Below are positions 1 through 7,213 of a DNA stretch of 14,363 nucleotides, piece by piece. Source of the DNA: CAJCIY01 sp036379355. GTDB lineage: Bacteria > Actinomycetota > Actinomycetes > Mycobacteriales > CAJCIY01. Location of the stretch: NCBI GenBank assembly GCA_036379355.1, contig DASVGV010000126.1:1-14363 (forward strand), written 5' to 3'. The translations under genes were made by a program, and so were the position numbers. Numbering within the stretch: the stretch's first letter is position 1; each line of letters begins with the position of its first letter. Under the pieces are notes generated by a model, which was given only the letters and a program-made list of their open reading frames with translations, ran no database searches and was not told where the DNA came from.

Positions 1-290
1 ACGTCGGCGCCAACGGCACGTTCACGCTCCCGGTCACCGTCGGGAGCAGGCTCGACATCAGCGCCGTCGCCCCCGGCCAAATCGACGTCTGGGCGGACGG
101 CCACCACCTGGAGACGGACGCCTTCTGGAACTACCACGACCACACGGCGTTGATCGACCTGATCGCTGGCCGGCTGCGCGACCGCAACGCCATCCCGTCC
201 AACGGCGACCCTGTCACCGTGACGATCACTGCATCCCGGTTCGCCGGGCCGTACTGGCTGGTGAGCGCGGCGACGGCTAAAGCGCCGTGA
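1..290 (+). CDS. 3' end of an unrecognised protein (partial)
   Basis: An open frame enters from the left edge (first full codon at 3) and ends at TGA 288-290, giving about 95 C-terminal residues. I do not recognise the family. The first half is polar and rich in Gly, Thr, Val and Asp. A tract with many aromatic and His residues follows (DAFWNYHDHTALIDL), then a run of alternating hydrophobic residues (DPVTVTITASRF) that looks like beta strands. No transmembrane segment is seen in this fragment. It converges on vapC with an 18-bp gap. Codon use is strongly GC3-biased like the neighbours, which supports it being real coding sequence. The function is unknown and the N-terminus lies outside the window. 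Confidence 0.6.
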   Translation, partial: VGANGTFTLPVTVGSRLDISAVAPGQIDVWADGHHLETDAFWNYHDHTALIDLIAGRLRDRNAIPSNGDPVTVTITASRFAGPYWLVSAATAKAP

Positions 291-308
291 CCCCCATCGC
301 TTCGCCGA

Positions 309-722
309 TCAGTCCACCGTGCCCGGGGGAACCACCCACTCGCAGGACTGACCCGTCACCCGTGCGAGGAGATCGAAGTCCGCGTCGTAGTGCAGGACGG
401 CGACGCCGAGCTCCTCCGCCGCCGCCGCGACCAGAAGGTCCGGGATCTTGCGGCCGCGCTGGCTGCGTTCGGCGAGCAGTCGCTGCACCTGAAGCGCCCG
501 GCGTACGTGAGCGGCGGTCGTGTCGACCGGCACGAAAGCGCCCAGCGCACGTACGAGCTGATCCCACTCCTCGGCGTTGCGGGCGGAGTAGCCCACTTCC
601 AGGTCGCAGATGCGCGGTCGCCCGAGCGCGCCGACGGCGGCACGCGGCTCGACGACCTCGCGCACACGTGCATGCGCCAGTCGCTTCACCACGCTGGTGT
701 CGACGAGGTGGGTCAGCGCCAC
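309..722 (-). CDS. vapC: PIN-domain ribonuclease toxin, VapC family
   Basis: This 137-residue protein has the size and layout of a VapC toxin, a Mg2+/Mn2+-dependent RNase of the PIN fold that is neutralised by its partner VapB. The acidic residues expected in a PIN active site are visible: D8 in LVDTSVV, E42 in CDLEVGYSARN, D95 in KIPDLLVAAAAEELG, and D113/D115 in HYDADFDLLA. It starts with GTG at 720-722 inside the end of the antitoxin gene (10-nt overlap), as expected for a co-translated toxin-antitoxin pair. No residue needed for activity appears to be lost, so the toxin is probably functional. The RNA target cannot be read from sequence. The family call is strong; the cellular role (persistence, plasmid or island maintenance) is inference. 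Confidence 0.9.
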   Translation of the reverse strand: MALTHLVDTSVVKRLAHARVREVVEPRAAVGALGRPRICDLEVGYSARNAEEWDQLVRALGAFVPVDTTAAHVRRALQVQRLLAERSQRGRKIPDLLVAAAAEELGVAVLHYDADFDLLARVTGQSCEWVVPPGTVD

Positions 723-907
723 GCGTCGGCGCGATCTGCCAGATCGGCCTCGGCCAGCCGGTCCAGCGCGTCGGCGACCGTCCGATCCCGGGAAGAGGTC
801 GTCCGGCGCAATGCCTCGTTGACCGTGTCCTTGATCGTGCTCGTACCGAGCTCTGCGCGAGCCGCGCCCAGAGCGAACTCGTCGAGGTCGACCAGGTGCT
901 TTCCCAT
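713..907 (-). CDS. vapB: VapB-type antitoxin
   Basis: A 64-residue charged protein sits immediately upstream of vapC and overlaps it by 10 nt. In VapB antitoxins the N-terminal part forms a DNA-binding dimer and the C-terminal part wraps the toxin. Here the N-terminus contains a short strand (KHLVDLDEFAL) followed by a helix (TIKDTVNEALRRTT). The C-terminus is rich in Asp, Arg and Ala (ADALDRLAEADLADRADAWR), typical of a toxin-binding tail. The ATG at 905-907 has no Shine-Dalgarno sequence, but a -10-like TATCTT lies 6 nt upstream on the minus strand, so the transcript may be leaderless. A palindrome covers this promoter and is a likely autoregulatory operator. The assignment rests on size, pairing and pattern more than on a signature motif. 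Confidence 0.82.
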   Translation of the reverse strand: MGKHLVDLDEFALGAARAELGTSTIKDTVNEALRRTTSSRDRTVADALDRLAEADLADRADAWR

Positions 908-915
908 GCCGTCAA

Positions 916-941
916 GATATACCGCAGATGCTCTATATATC
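916..941. promoter_or_regulatory. Probable vapBC operator/promoter palindrome
   Basis: GATATA at 916-921 and TATATC at 936-941 form a perfect 6-bp inverted repeat with a 14-bp spacer, within the most AT-rich stretch of the region. On the minus strand TATCTT (914-919 on the plus strand) is a plausible -10 element 6 nt before the vapB ATG, so the proximal arm overlaps the -10 and the distal arm lies near where a -35 would be. VapBC complexes usually autorepress by binding such repeats; binding here is inferred. Confidence 0.6.
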
Positions 942-1017
942 CACGCCTGCCTCGCGGGGGATGGTCCCGTCGAAGTACTCGGCGAGGGCTATCGGGCGGG
1001 TACGACGCCTCGGCGGC

Positions 1018-1023
1018 TAGCCT
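1018..1023 (+). promoter_or_regulatory. Candidate -10 element for ugd (leaderless)
   Basis: TAGCCT fits the actinobacterial TANNNT -10 pattern and ends 8 nt before the ugd ATG at 1032. No Shine-Dalgarno sequence precedes that ATG. No clear -35 was found. Confidence 0.3.
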
Positions 1024-1031
1024 CGTCGGCC

Positions 1032-2345
1032 ATGACCCTGCGGATGACGGTGCTCGGCACCGGCTACCTCGGTGCGACGCACGCCGCGTGCATGGCCGAG
1101 ATGGGGTTCGAGGTCCTCGGCGTGGACGTCGACGCCGCCAAGGTCGACACACTCAACCAGGGTCGCGTGCCGTTCTTCGAGCCCGGCCTCGACGAGGTCC
1201 TCGCCCGCGGCATCGCCGCGGGCCGGCTGCGGTTCACCACCTCGTACGCCGAGGCGGCCGCCTTCGGCGACGTCCACTTCGTCTGCGTCGGCACGCCGCA
1301 GAAGGCCGGCGAGATGGCGGCCGACCTGCGCTACGTCGACGGCTGCCTCGACGCATTGCTCCCCCTGCTCACCGGGCCTGCCCTCGTCGTCGGGAAGTCC
1401 ACGGTCCCGGCCGGGACGGCCGAGCGGGTCGCCGCCCGGATCGCCGCGGAGTGCCCCGGGGACGTGTCGTTGGCGTGGAACCCGGAGTTCCTGCGCGAGG
1501 GGTTCGCCGTCGAGGACACCCTGCGCCCCGACCGGCTCGTGGTCGGCACCGAGCGCGCCGAGGACCTCGCCCGGATGCGCGAGGTCTACGCCCCGCTGCT
1601 GGACGCCGGCGTCCCGCTCGTGGCGACCGACTTCGCGACCGCCGAGCTGGTGAAGGTCGCCGCCAACGCGTTCCTCGCCACCAAGATCTCTTTCATCAAC
1701 GCGATGGCCGAGGTGTGCGAGGCGACCCGTGCCGACGTCACGATGCTGTCGCAAGCCCTGTCGTACGACACCCGCATCGGCGGGCGCTTCCTGTCGGCCG
1801 GCCTCGGATTCGGCGGCGGCTGCCTGCCCAAGGACATCCGGGCGTTCATGGCCCGCGCCGGCGAACTCGGCGTCGACCAGGCGCTGTCGTTCCTGCGCGA
1901 GGTCGACGCCATCAACCTGCGCCGCCGCGCCCGCATGGTCGACCTCGCCCGCGAACTGCTCGACGGCTCGTTCGCGAGCGCCCGGATCGCCGCGCTGGGC
2001 GCGGCCTTCAAACCCGAGAGCGACGACATCCGCGACAGCCCGGCGCTGGACGTCGCGTCCGCGATCGGGCGCGCCGGCGGCACGGTCACCGTCTACGACC
2101 CGCAGGCGGTGGCGAACGCGCGGCTCACCCACCCCGACCTCGGGTACGCGGCCTCCACCGCCGAGGCGCTGCACGGCGCCGACCTCGTGCTGCTGCTCAC
2201 CGAGTGGCGCGAGTTCCGCGACCTCGACCCGGCTGAGACCAAGGCCCTCGTCGCGGCGCCGCGCATCGTGGACGGGCGCAACATCCTCGACCCCGCCGCC
2301 TGGCGCGGCGCCGGCTGGACCTACCGCGCGCTGGGCCGGCCCTGA
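1032..2345 (+). CDS. ugd: UDP-glucose 6-dehydrogenase
   Basis: This 437-residue cytosolic enzyme oxidises UDP-glucose to UDP-glucuronate with two NAD+, supplying precursor for capsule, teichuronic-type polymers or glycolipids. The N-terminal Rossmann motif GTGYLG is at residues 9-14 (VLGTGYLGATHAACMAEMG). The central domain contains KSTVPAGT and WNPEFLREG. The catalytic cysteine is C264 in FGGGCLPKD. The C-terminal UDP-binding domain contains GAAFKPESDDIRDSP, and the length is normal for the family. I chose ATG 1032 because it gives a standard short lead into the Rossmann motif. ATG 1044 is possible, and upstream in-frame codons would add sequence unlike the family. The next gene overlaps its stop codon by one base, so the two are probably co-translated. 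All key residues are present. Confidence 0.95.
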   Translation: MTLRMTVLGTGYLGATHAACMAEMGFEVLGVDVDAAKVDTLNQGRVPFFEPGLDEVLARGIAAGRLRFTTSYAEAAAFGDVHFVCVGTPQKAGEMAADLRYVDGCLDALLPLLTGPALVVGKSTVPAGTAERVAARIAAECPGDVSLAWNPEFLREGFAVEDTLRPDRLVVGTERAEDLARMREVYAPLLDAGVPLVATDFATAELVKVAANAFLATKISFINAMAEVCEATRADVTMLSQALSYDTRIGGRFLSAGLGFGGGCLPKDIRAFMARAGELGVDQALSFLREVDAINLRRRARMVDLARELLDGSFASARIAALGAAFKPESDDIRDSPALDVASAIGRAGGTVTVYDPQAVANARLTHPDLGYAASTAEALHGADLVLLLTEWREFRDLDPAETKALVAAPRIVDGRNILDPAAWRGAGWTYRALGRP

Positions 2346-2764
2346 TGCCGTACGGCACCGACGACGAGGCCCGCGAGGTCCTCACGTCGTACGACGTGTG
2401 GGCGGTCGTCGGCCTGGGCGCCGGCCCCCGCCGGACGGCGCACGAGGTGGCGGGCTGGCTCCAGGAGCGCGGCAAGACGATCGTGCCGGTGCACCCCGGC
2501 GGAGGCCAGGCGCTCGGGGAACGCGTGTGGGAGTCGCTGGCTGCCATCCCGTTCCCCGTCGAGGTGGTCGACGTGTTCCGGCGCAGCGATCAGGCCGGTG
2601 TCCACGTCGACGAGGCGGTCGCGATCGGCGCGAAGGCCGTCTGGCTCCAGCTCGGGGTGGTCGACGAGGAGGCCGCGGCACGCGCGCGTGCCGCCGGGCT
2701 GGTCGTCCTCATGGACCGCTGCCCGCACATCGAGGGCCCGCGCCTGCTGGGCTGGCCCGCCTGA
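2345..2764 (+). CDS. CoA-binding domain protein (YccU-like)
   Basis: A 139-residue protein consisting of one CoA-binding Rossmann domain (CoA_binding_2 family). The nucleotide-binding turn lies in WAVVGLGAGPRRTAHEVAGW, followed by the strand TIVPVHPGG. The family's C-terminal Cys motif appears as MDRCPHIEGPRL (C126); the usual form is close to NRCxxIEH. Proteins of this family bind CoA in crystal structures, but their physiological role is not established. The ATG shares its A with the TGA of ugd (TGATG at 2343-2347) and has no Shine-Dalgarno sequence of its own, so it is probably translated by coupling. It converges with the AIM24-family gene, 4 bp away. The link to UDP-glucose metabolism is positional only. 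Confidence 0.88.
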   Translation: MPYGTDDEAREVLTSYDVWAVVGLGAGPRRTAHEVAGWLQERGKTIVPVHPGGGQALGERVWESLAAIPFPVEVVDVFRRSDQAGVHVDEAVAIGAKAVWLQLGVVDEEAAARARAAGLVVLMDRCPHIEGPRLLGWPA

Positions 2765-2780
2765 TCCGCTAGTCCAGCCC
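2749..2780. terminator. Possible bidirectional terminator hairpin
   Basis: GGGCTGG (2749-2755) and CCAGCCC (2774-2780) are perfect inverted repeats separated by 18 nt, spanning the tail-to-tail junction of the CoA-binding and AIM24-family genes. There is no U tract, which is common for actinobacterial hairpins. In a sequence this GC-rich a 7-bp repeat can arise by chance. Confidence 0.35.
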
Positions 2781-3584
2781 GCGCAAGAGGCCGCCGATCG
2801 CGCCGAAGCCCTTCTCGCCCTGGTCGCCGCCGTCGTCGCCGCGATGCATGTTCTTGGCGATGGCGTTCGCCAGACCGGCCATGGTCATCGACTGGAGGAT
2901 GACCCTGCCCTTGCCGGACAGGGTCGCCAGCGACAAACCCTCGCCACCCAGGAACGCGTTCATCAGGGCCTGCTTGTTCAGGCCGGCGACACGGGCGACC
3001 GAGTACGACACCGACTCCTCGAACGCGACGATGCACCCGGTGTCGACCTTGAGAGTCCCGCCGAAGTCGGCCGGGTCGAGGTCGATGAAGTTGCCGGCGC
3101 CGCCGACGAGGACCGAGCCCGAGCCGCCGAACCGCTCGAGCACGAACCCTTCGCCCCCGCGCAGCCCCTGGCGCAGCCCGGAGAACGCGATGTCGAAGGT
3201 GACCGTGCTCTCCGCCGCGACGAACGCGTCCTTCTCGGCGAGCCACGCCGTCGATCCGTCGAGCTCGAGCACGCGCATCTCGCCGGGCAGGACACCGGCC
3301 AAGCCGAGGCGCTCGGGCTCCGTACCGCCGTTCGTGAAGTACTGGAACGCGAGGCTCTCGCCCGCGAGCTTGCGCTTACCCGCCTGCTTGGCGACGTTCA
3401 TCAGGCCGGACAACGCACCACCGGATGACGACTCCGTCCCCGGCGCGGTCAGCCGCGTCTCCGGAGTGAGCCGACCCGAGGAGAACAGGAACTTGCCCGC
3501 CTCGCAGTAGACCGTCTGGCCTGGGCGCACGCCGCAGACGGCCATCTGCATGGCGTTGCCCACCAACTGGATGTCGAGCGTCAT
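2769..3584 (-). CDS. AIM24-family protein
   Basis: This 271-residue protein belongs to the AIM24/DUF124 (TIGR00266-type) family, built of repeated beta-rich trimeric-type domains. Recognisable segments are the start (MTLDIQLVGNAMQMAVCGV), the GQTVYCEAGKFLFSSG stretch, the Ala/Gly-rich middle followed by LAFQYFTNGG, and the strand series GSGSVLVGGAGNFIDLDP and VDTGCIVAFEESVSYSV. It has no signal peptide or transmembrane helix. Bacterial members have no firmly known function; yeast AIM24 is mitochondrial, and homology does not transfer a mechanism. A strong GGAGGGAG Shine-Dalgarno (plus-strand 3592-3599) precedes the ATG at 3582-3584. The C-terminal tail is Gly/Asp-rich (HRGDDGGDQGEKGFG). It is a single gene transcribed away from the small membrane-protein gene. 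Confidence 0.85.
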   Translation of the reverse strand: MTLDIQLVGNAMQMAVCGVRPGQTVYCEAGKFLFSSGRLTPETRLTAPGTESSSGGALSGLMNVAKQAGKRKLAGESLAFQYFTNGGTEPERLGLAGVLPGEMRVLELDGSTAWLAEKDAFVAAESTVTFDIAFSGLRQGLRGGEGFVLERFGGSGSVLVGGAGNFIDLDPADFGGTLKVDTGCIVAFEESVSYSVARVAGLNKQALMNAFLGGEGLSLATLSGKGRVILQSMTMAGLANAIAKNMHRGDDGGDQGEKGFGAIGGLLRGLD

Positions 3585-3735
3585 CGGCCGGCTCCCTCCC
3601 GCCTGGCCCGGCCCGCTGCGGCGCGCGGGGCGGGCGCCACCGGGGAGCCGATCATGCCGGGACTTCCGGAGGTGGTAAAGCCCTGCACTACGCTGGACTC
3701 CCCACCCGCATCATCGGTACGAGGAGAGCGCACGC

Positions 3736-3954
3736 ATGGCCGGGACCACTCACGCCCCGATGGCCTCCTGGGTCGCAGTGCTGTGCATGATCGTGGGATT
3801 CGTCGTGTGCACGGTGGCGTTCATCTGGGACAACAACATCCCGCTGTGGATCGTCGGCGGCGTCATCGGCGCGACCGGCCTGGTCCTGGGCCGGGTCTAC
3901 CACGTCATGGACAACCACGAGGAGCTCGTCCCGCCGCACGGCGAGCGCCTCTGA
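3736..3954 (+). CDS. Small two-helix membrane protein (HGxxPAAW/DUF6704-like)
   Basis: A 72-residue protein with two predicted transmembrane helices (about residues 11-31 and 36-52) joined by the short turn WDNNIP, and a charged cytoplasmic-type tail (HVMDNHEELVPPHGERL). The N-terminus THAPMASW resembles the HGxxPAAW signature of a small actinobacterial membrane family but departs from it (no Gly after His, Ser in place of the second Ala). The position of the Trp and the helix pattern fit. A good ribosome site, GAGGAGAG, precedes the ATG. The 151-bp gap upstream holds only a weak -10-like TACGCT at 3689-3694. Function is unknown. The gene converges with the acyl-CoA dehydrogenase, 33 bp away. 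Confidence 0.75.
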   Translation: MAGTTHAPMASWVAVLCMIVGFVVCTVAFIWDNNIPLWIVGGVIGATGLVLGRVYHVMDNHEELVPPHGERL

Positions 3955-3987
3955 CGCTCCTCTGCCGCGGTCGCCTCACGCGGGCGC

Positions 3988-5139
3988 TCAACCCACGCCG
4001 AGGTCGCGGGCGATCAGCATCTTCTGCACCTCGCTCGTCCCCTCGCCGATCTCGAGGATCTTCGAGTCGCGCCAGAAGCGAGCCACCGGGAACTCGTTCA
4101 TGAAGCCGTACCCGCCGAAGATCTGGGTCGCGTCGCGGGCGTTGGTCACGGCGATCTCGCTGGCGTAGAGCTTCGCGATCGCCGCCTGCCGCTTGAACGG
4201 CTGGCCGGCGAGCATCCGCGCCGCCGCGTCGTAGTACGTGCAGCGCGCCACGTGCGTGCGCGTCTCCATCTCGGCGATGGTGAAGGCGATGGCTTGGTAC
4301 GCCCCGATGTTCCGCCCGAACGCCTCCCGCTCGCGGGCGTACCGCACGCACTCGTCGACGCATCCCTGCGCCAGCCCGACGGCGAGCGCGGAGATCGCGA
4401 TCCGGCCCTCGTCGAGGATCGACAGGAAGTTGGCGTACCCGCGGCCCTGCTCGCCGAGCAGGTTCCCGGCGGGAACCCGGACGCCGTCGAAGTGCAGCTC
4501 GTGGGTGTCGCTGGCGTTCCAGCCGACCTTGTCGTACGGCTTCGCGGCGGTGAAGCCCGCGGCCGGCACCGGCACGAGGATCGCGCTGATCTCCTTCTTG
4601 CCTGCCGACGTCTGCCCGGTGACCGCTGTCACGGTGACCAGCTCGGTGATGTCGGTGCCCGAGTTGGTGATGAACGCCTTCGACCCGTCGATGACCCAGC
4701 CGTCCCCGTCGCGCCGCGCCGTCGTGCGGGTGGCGCCGGCGTCGGACCCCCCGCCGGGTTCGGTGAGGCCGAACGCCCCGAGCGCCCGGCCCGACGTCAG
4801 CCGCGGCAGCCAGTGCTCCTTCTGCTCGTCGGTCCCGAACCGGAACACCGGCATCGCCCCGAGCGACACGCCCGCCTCGAGGGTGATGGCCACCGACGAG
4901 TCCACGCGCGCGAGCTCCTCCAGGGCGAGGCACAAGGCGAAGTAGTCGCCGCCCATCCCGCCGTACTCCTCCGGAAACGGCAGCCCGAACAGGCCCATCG
5001 CGCCCATCTGGCGGACGACGTCGTACGGGAAGGAGTGCTCCCGGTCGTGCTCGGCGGCGACCGGAGCGACCACCTGACGGGCGAAGTCCGCAACCGATGC
5101 GCGCAGCGCTTCTTGCTCGATCGTCAGGTTCCCGGTCAT
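3988..5139 (-). CDS. Acyl-CoA dehydrogenase
   Basis: A 383-residue FAD-dependent acyl-CoA dehydrogenase of normal length that introduces a trans-2,3 double bond into acyl-CoA and passes electrons to ETF. Visible features are the N-terminal helical domain (LTIEQEALRASVADFARQVV), the FAD-binding beta-domain motif GAFGLTEPGGGSDAG, the strand GDGWVIDGSKAFITNSG, and the C-terminal signature QIFGGYGFMNEFPVARFWRD. The catalytic base is E366 in EIGEGTSEVQ, the position used by short-chain, butyryl and isobutyryl/2-methyl-branched enzymes. Substrate length cannot be decided from the motifs. The ATG at 5137-5139 has a GGAG only 1 nt away, so start recognition is not obvious. It is divergent from gtrA with a 32-bp gap. 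The nearby carboxylase beta subunit suggests branched-chain or odd-chain acyl-CoA breakdown. Confidence 0.93.
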   Translation of the reverse strand: MTGNLTIEQEALRASVADFARQVVAPVAAEHDREHSFPYDVVRQMGAMGLFGLPFPEEYGGMGGDYFALCLALEELARVDSSVAITLEAGVSLGAMPVFRFGTDEQKEHWLPRLTSGRALGAFGLTEPGGGSDAGATRTTARRDGDGWVIDGSKAFITNSGTDITELVTVTAVTGQTSAGKKEISAILVPVPAAGFTAAKPYDKVGWNASDTHELHFDGVRVPAGNLLGEQGRGYANFLSILDEGRIAISALAVGLAQGCVDECVRYAREREAFGRNIGAYQAIAFTIAEMETRTHVARCTYYDAAARMLAGQPFKRQAAIAKLYASEIAVTNARDATQIFGGYGFMNEFPVARFWRDSKILEIGEGTSEVQKMLIARDLGVG

Positions 5140-5159
5140 GCTCCGGATCGTTTCACGGG

Positions 5160-5165
5160 TATTCT
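5160..5165 (+). promoter_or_regulatory. Candidate -10 element for gtrA (leaderless)
   Basis: TATTCT (4 of 6 to TATAAT, fits TANNNT) ends 6 nt before the GTG at 5172, so a transcript would begin at or near the start codon. It lies in the 32-bp divergent gap with the acyl-CoA dehydrogenase. No good -35 is seen 17 bp upstream. Confidence 0.4.
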
Positions 5166-5171
5166 CGGCAG

Positions 5172-5663
5172 GTGCTGAGCGGACTGGTCGACCGTGTTCG
5201 GACCCAGCTCAGCGATCCCGCCGAACGGAGCCGTCTCGTCGGCGAAGTGCTCAAGTTCTGCGTCGTCGGCGTCGGCGGCGTGTGCATCGACATCGGCCTG
5301 TTCAACGTCTTCCGCCACGTCGGCGTCGGGCCGCTGACCAGCAAGGGCATGTCCACGACGACGGCCGCGGTGCTGTCGTACTTCGCCAATCGTCACTGGT
5401 CGTTCGCGCACCGCGCGCGGACGGGGGTGAAGCGCGAGCTGCCGCTGTTCATCGTCCTGTCCGCGATCGGTCTCGGCATCGCCGAGGGCTGCCTCGCGTT
5501 CAGCTACTACGGCTTGCACCAGCACTCCACGCTCGCCGAGAACGTGAGCGCCAACGGCTTCGGTCTCGTCCTCGGGACGATCTGGCGGTTCTGGTCGTTC
5601 AAGCGCTGGGTCTTCACCGCGGCGGTGGCCGACGAAGAGGTCCTCGTCTCCGCTGCCACCTGA
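5172..5663 (+). CDS. GtrA-family membrane protein
   Basis: A 163-residue integral membrane protein of the GtrA family with four hydrophobic segments: LKFCVVGVGGVCIDIGLFNV, STTTAAVLSYFANRHWSF, LFIVLSAIGLGIAEGCLAFS and NVSANGFGLVLGTIWRFWSF. Family hallmarks are the NRHWSF motif after helix 2 and the WRFWSFKRWVF end of helix 4. GtrA-like proteins are thought to assist translocation of undecaprenyl-linked sugars for cell-surface glycosylation. I chose GTG 5172 because an in-frame start at 5097 would add an unfamily-like Arg/Ser-rich leader and would lie inside the acyl-CoA dehydrogenase. The start is preceded by a -10-like hexamer and not by a Shine-Dalgarno sequence. No glycosyltransferase partner lies in the window; ugd is the only other sugar-nucleotide gene. 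Confidence 0.88.
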   Translation: MLSGLVDRVRTQLSDPAERSRLVGEVLKFCVVGVGGVCIDIGLFNVFRHVGVGPLTSKGMSTTTAAVLSYFANRHWSFAHRARTGVKRELPLFIVLSAIGLGIAEGCLAFSYYGLHQHSTLAENVSANGFGLVLGTIWRFWSFKRWVFTAAVADEEVLVSAAT

Positions 5664-5682
5664 ACGCAGCCCTGCGGCGTGG

Positions 5683-7206
5683 TCAGACCGGGGTGACCCC
5701 GTGGCGGCGGCGCGGAGGGGTCCGGTCCTTGCCCGCCGCCGCGGCGTACCGGCGTACCAGCTCGGCGCGCAGCTCCTCGGGCTCGATGACGGCGTCGACG
5801 ACCAGCTCGCTCGCGAGCCGCACGATGTCGATGTCGCTCTCGTACGCGGCCCGCTGCTCGGCGACGAACGCCTCCCGCTCCCCCTCGGGCAGCGCCGCGA
5901 TCTTGTTCGCGTAGACCGCGTTGACGGCGGCCTCGGCACCCATCACGGCGATCTTCGCGGTCGGCAGCGCGATCGTCGCGTCCGGTTCGAAACCCGGGCC
6001 GCACATGGCGTACAGCCCGGCGCCGTACGCCTTGCGGACCACCACGCAGATCTTCGGGACGGACGCCTCGGCGATCGCAGTGATCATCTTTGCGCCGTGC
6101 CGGATGATGCCCTGCTTCTCCACGGCCGTACCGACCATGAAGCCGGGGACGTCGGACAGGAACAGCAGCGGGACGTTGAACGCGTCGCACAGCTGCACGA
6201 ACCGGGTGGCCTTGTCCGCGGAGTCCACGAACAGCACGCCGCCCTTGAACATCGGGTTGTTCGCGACCACCCCGACCGGGCGCCCCTCGAGCCGGCCGAA
6301 CCCGACGACTACCTCGCGGGCCCACAGCGCGTGGATCTCGAAGAAGGAGCCCGAATCGACCAACCCGCGCACGTACCGGCGCATGTCGAACGCCTGCCGC
6401 TCGGACTCCGGGACAAGCGTGCGCAGGCCGATCGCCTCCGGGTCGGCCGGCGCCGTCACCGGCGGTGTCTGCTCGAAGTTCGTCGGCAGGTACGAGAGGT
6501 AGGCGCGCACGGCGGCGAGCGCCTCGTCCTCGGTCTTCGCGAGGACGTGGCCCACGCCCGACTCGGCGCAGTGCACGCGAGCGCCGCCCATCTCCTCGAG
6601 CGTGGTCCGCTCCCCCGTGACCATCTGCACCATCCGGTCGGAGCCGAGGTACATCGACGCGTTCCCCTCGACCATCACGACGATGTCGCAGAACGCCGGG
6701 ATGTACGCGCCGCCGGCGGCGCTGGGGCCGAACAGCGCGCAGACCTGCGGGACCGAGCCGCTGGCGCGCACCTGTAGCTGGAAGATGTGCCCGGCGCCGC
6801 GGCGGCCCGGGAACAGGTCGACCTGGTCCGTGATCCGCGCGCCGGCCGAGTCGACCAGGTAGACCATCGGGACGCCGGTCGCGTACGCCCGCTCGATGAC
6901 GCGGATGATCTTCTCGACGGTCCGGGCGCCCCACGAGCCCGCCTTCACCGTGGAGTCGTTGGCCATCAGCGCGACCGGCCGCCCGTCGACGCTCGCGACG
7001 CCGGTCACGACGCCGTCGGCCGGCAGATCCCCGGCGAGCACGTTCGCCAGCTGGCCGTCCTCGACGAACGACCCCGGGTCGACGAGCCGGGCGATGCGCT
7101 CGCGGGCGGGAAGCTTGCCCTTCGCGGCGTTGGCCTCGTGGTACTTCCGCGCTCCGCCGGCGGTCACCTTCTCGCGCAGATCTGTGATGGGCTGGTCGTC
7201 GGACAC
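5683..7206 (-). CDS. Acyl-CoA carboxylase beta (carboxyltransferase) subunit
   Basis: A 507-residue carboxyltransferase of the crotonase-like superfamily that moves CO2 from carboxybiotin to an acyl-CoA (propionyl, methylcrotonyl or related). The N-terminal half carries the acyl-CoA oxyanion region SAAGGAYIPA (residues 162-171). The C-terminal half carries GIIRHGAKM (366-374), VRKAYGAGLYAMCGPG and KIAVMGAEAAVNAVY, and the tail ends in RRRHGVTPV, like the family's HGNxPL end. The GTG at 7204-7206 (VSDDQPITDL) is chosen over an upstream start, which would add 31 Pro/Arg-rich residues and overlap the divergent gene. A -10-like TAGGCT ends 7 nt before it. No biotin carboxylase or biotin carrier gene is in the window, so the alpha partner must be encoded elsewhere. 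Exact substrate is unresolved. Confidence 0.9.
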   Translation of the reverse strand: MSDDQPITDLREKVTAGGARKYHEANAAKGKLPARERIARLVDPGSFVEDGQLANVLAGDLPADGVVTGVASVDGRPVALMANDSTVKAGSWGARTVEKIIRVIERAYATGVPMVYLVDSAGARITDQVDLFPGRRGAGHIFQLQVRASGSVPQVCALFGPSAAGGAYIPAFCDIVVMVEGNASMYLGSDRMVQMVTGERTTLEEMGGARVHCAESGVGHVLAKTEDEALAAVRAYLSYLPTNFEQTPPVTAPADPEAIGLRTLVPESERQAFDMRRYVRGLVDSGSFFEIHALWAREVVVGFGRLEGRPVGVVANNPMFKGGVLFVDSADKATRFVQLCDAFNVPLLFLSDVPGFMVGTAVEKQGIIRHGAKMITAIAEASVPKICVVVRKAYGAGLYAMCGPGFEPDATIALPTAKIAVMGAEAAVNAVYANKIAALPEGEREAFVAEQRAAYESDIDIVRLASELVVDAVIEPEELRAELVRRYAAAAGKDRTPPRRRHGVTPV

Positions 7207-7213
7207 GGGACGG

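Noticed and set aside
906..1031. Upstream in-frame starts that would extend ugd, including an ATG at 906 overlapping the vapB start
   Set aside because: The added residues are unlike UDP-glucose dehydrogenases and would cover the vapBC operator. ATG 1032 puts the Rossmann motif at its usual distance.
287..2236. Long plus-strand open frame over vapBC and ugd
   Set aside because: Arg/Pro/Gly-rich translation with no motif, overlapping three genes with clear family signatures. It is a high-GC shadow frame.
3943..3989. Inverted repeat GAGCGCC / GGCGCTC between the small membrane protein and the acyl-CoA dehydrogenase
   Set aside because: The arms match, but the 33-nt loop makes it a weak terminator candidate in such GC-rich DNA.
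5097..5171. Longer N-terminus for the GtrA-family protein
   Set aside because: It would overlap the divergent acyl-CoA dehydrogenase and add a Ser/Arg-rich leader foreign to the family.
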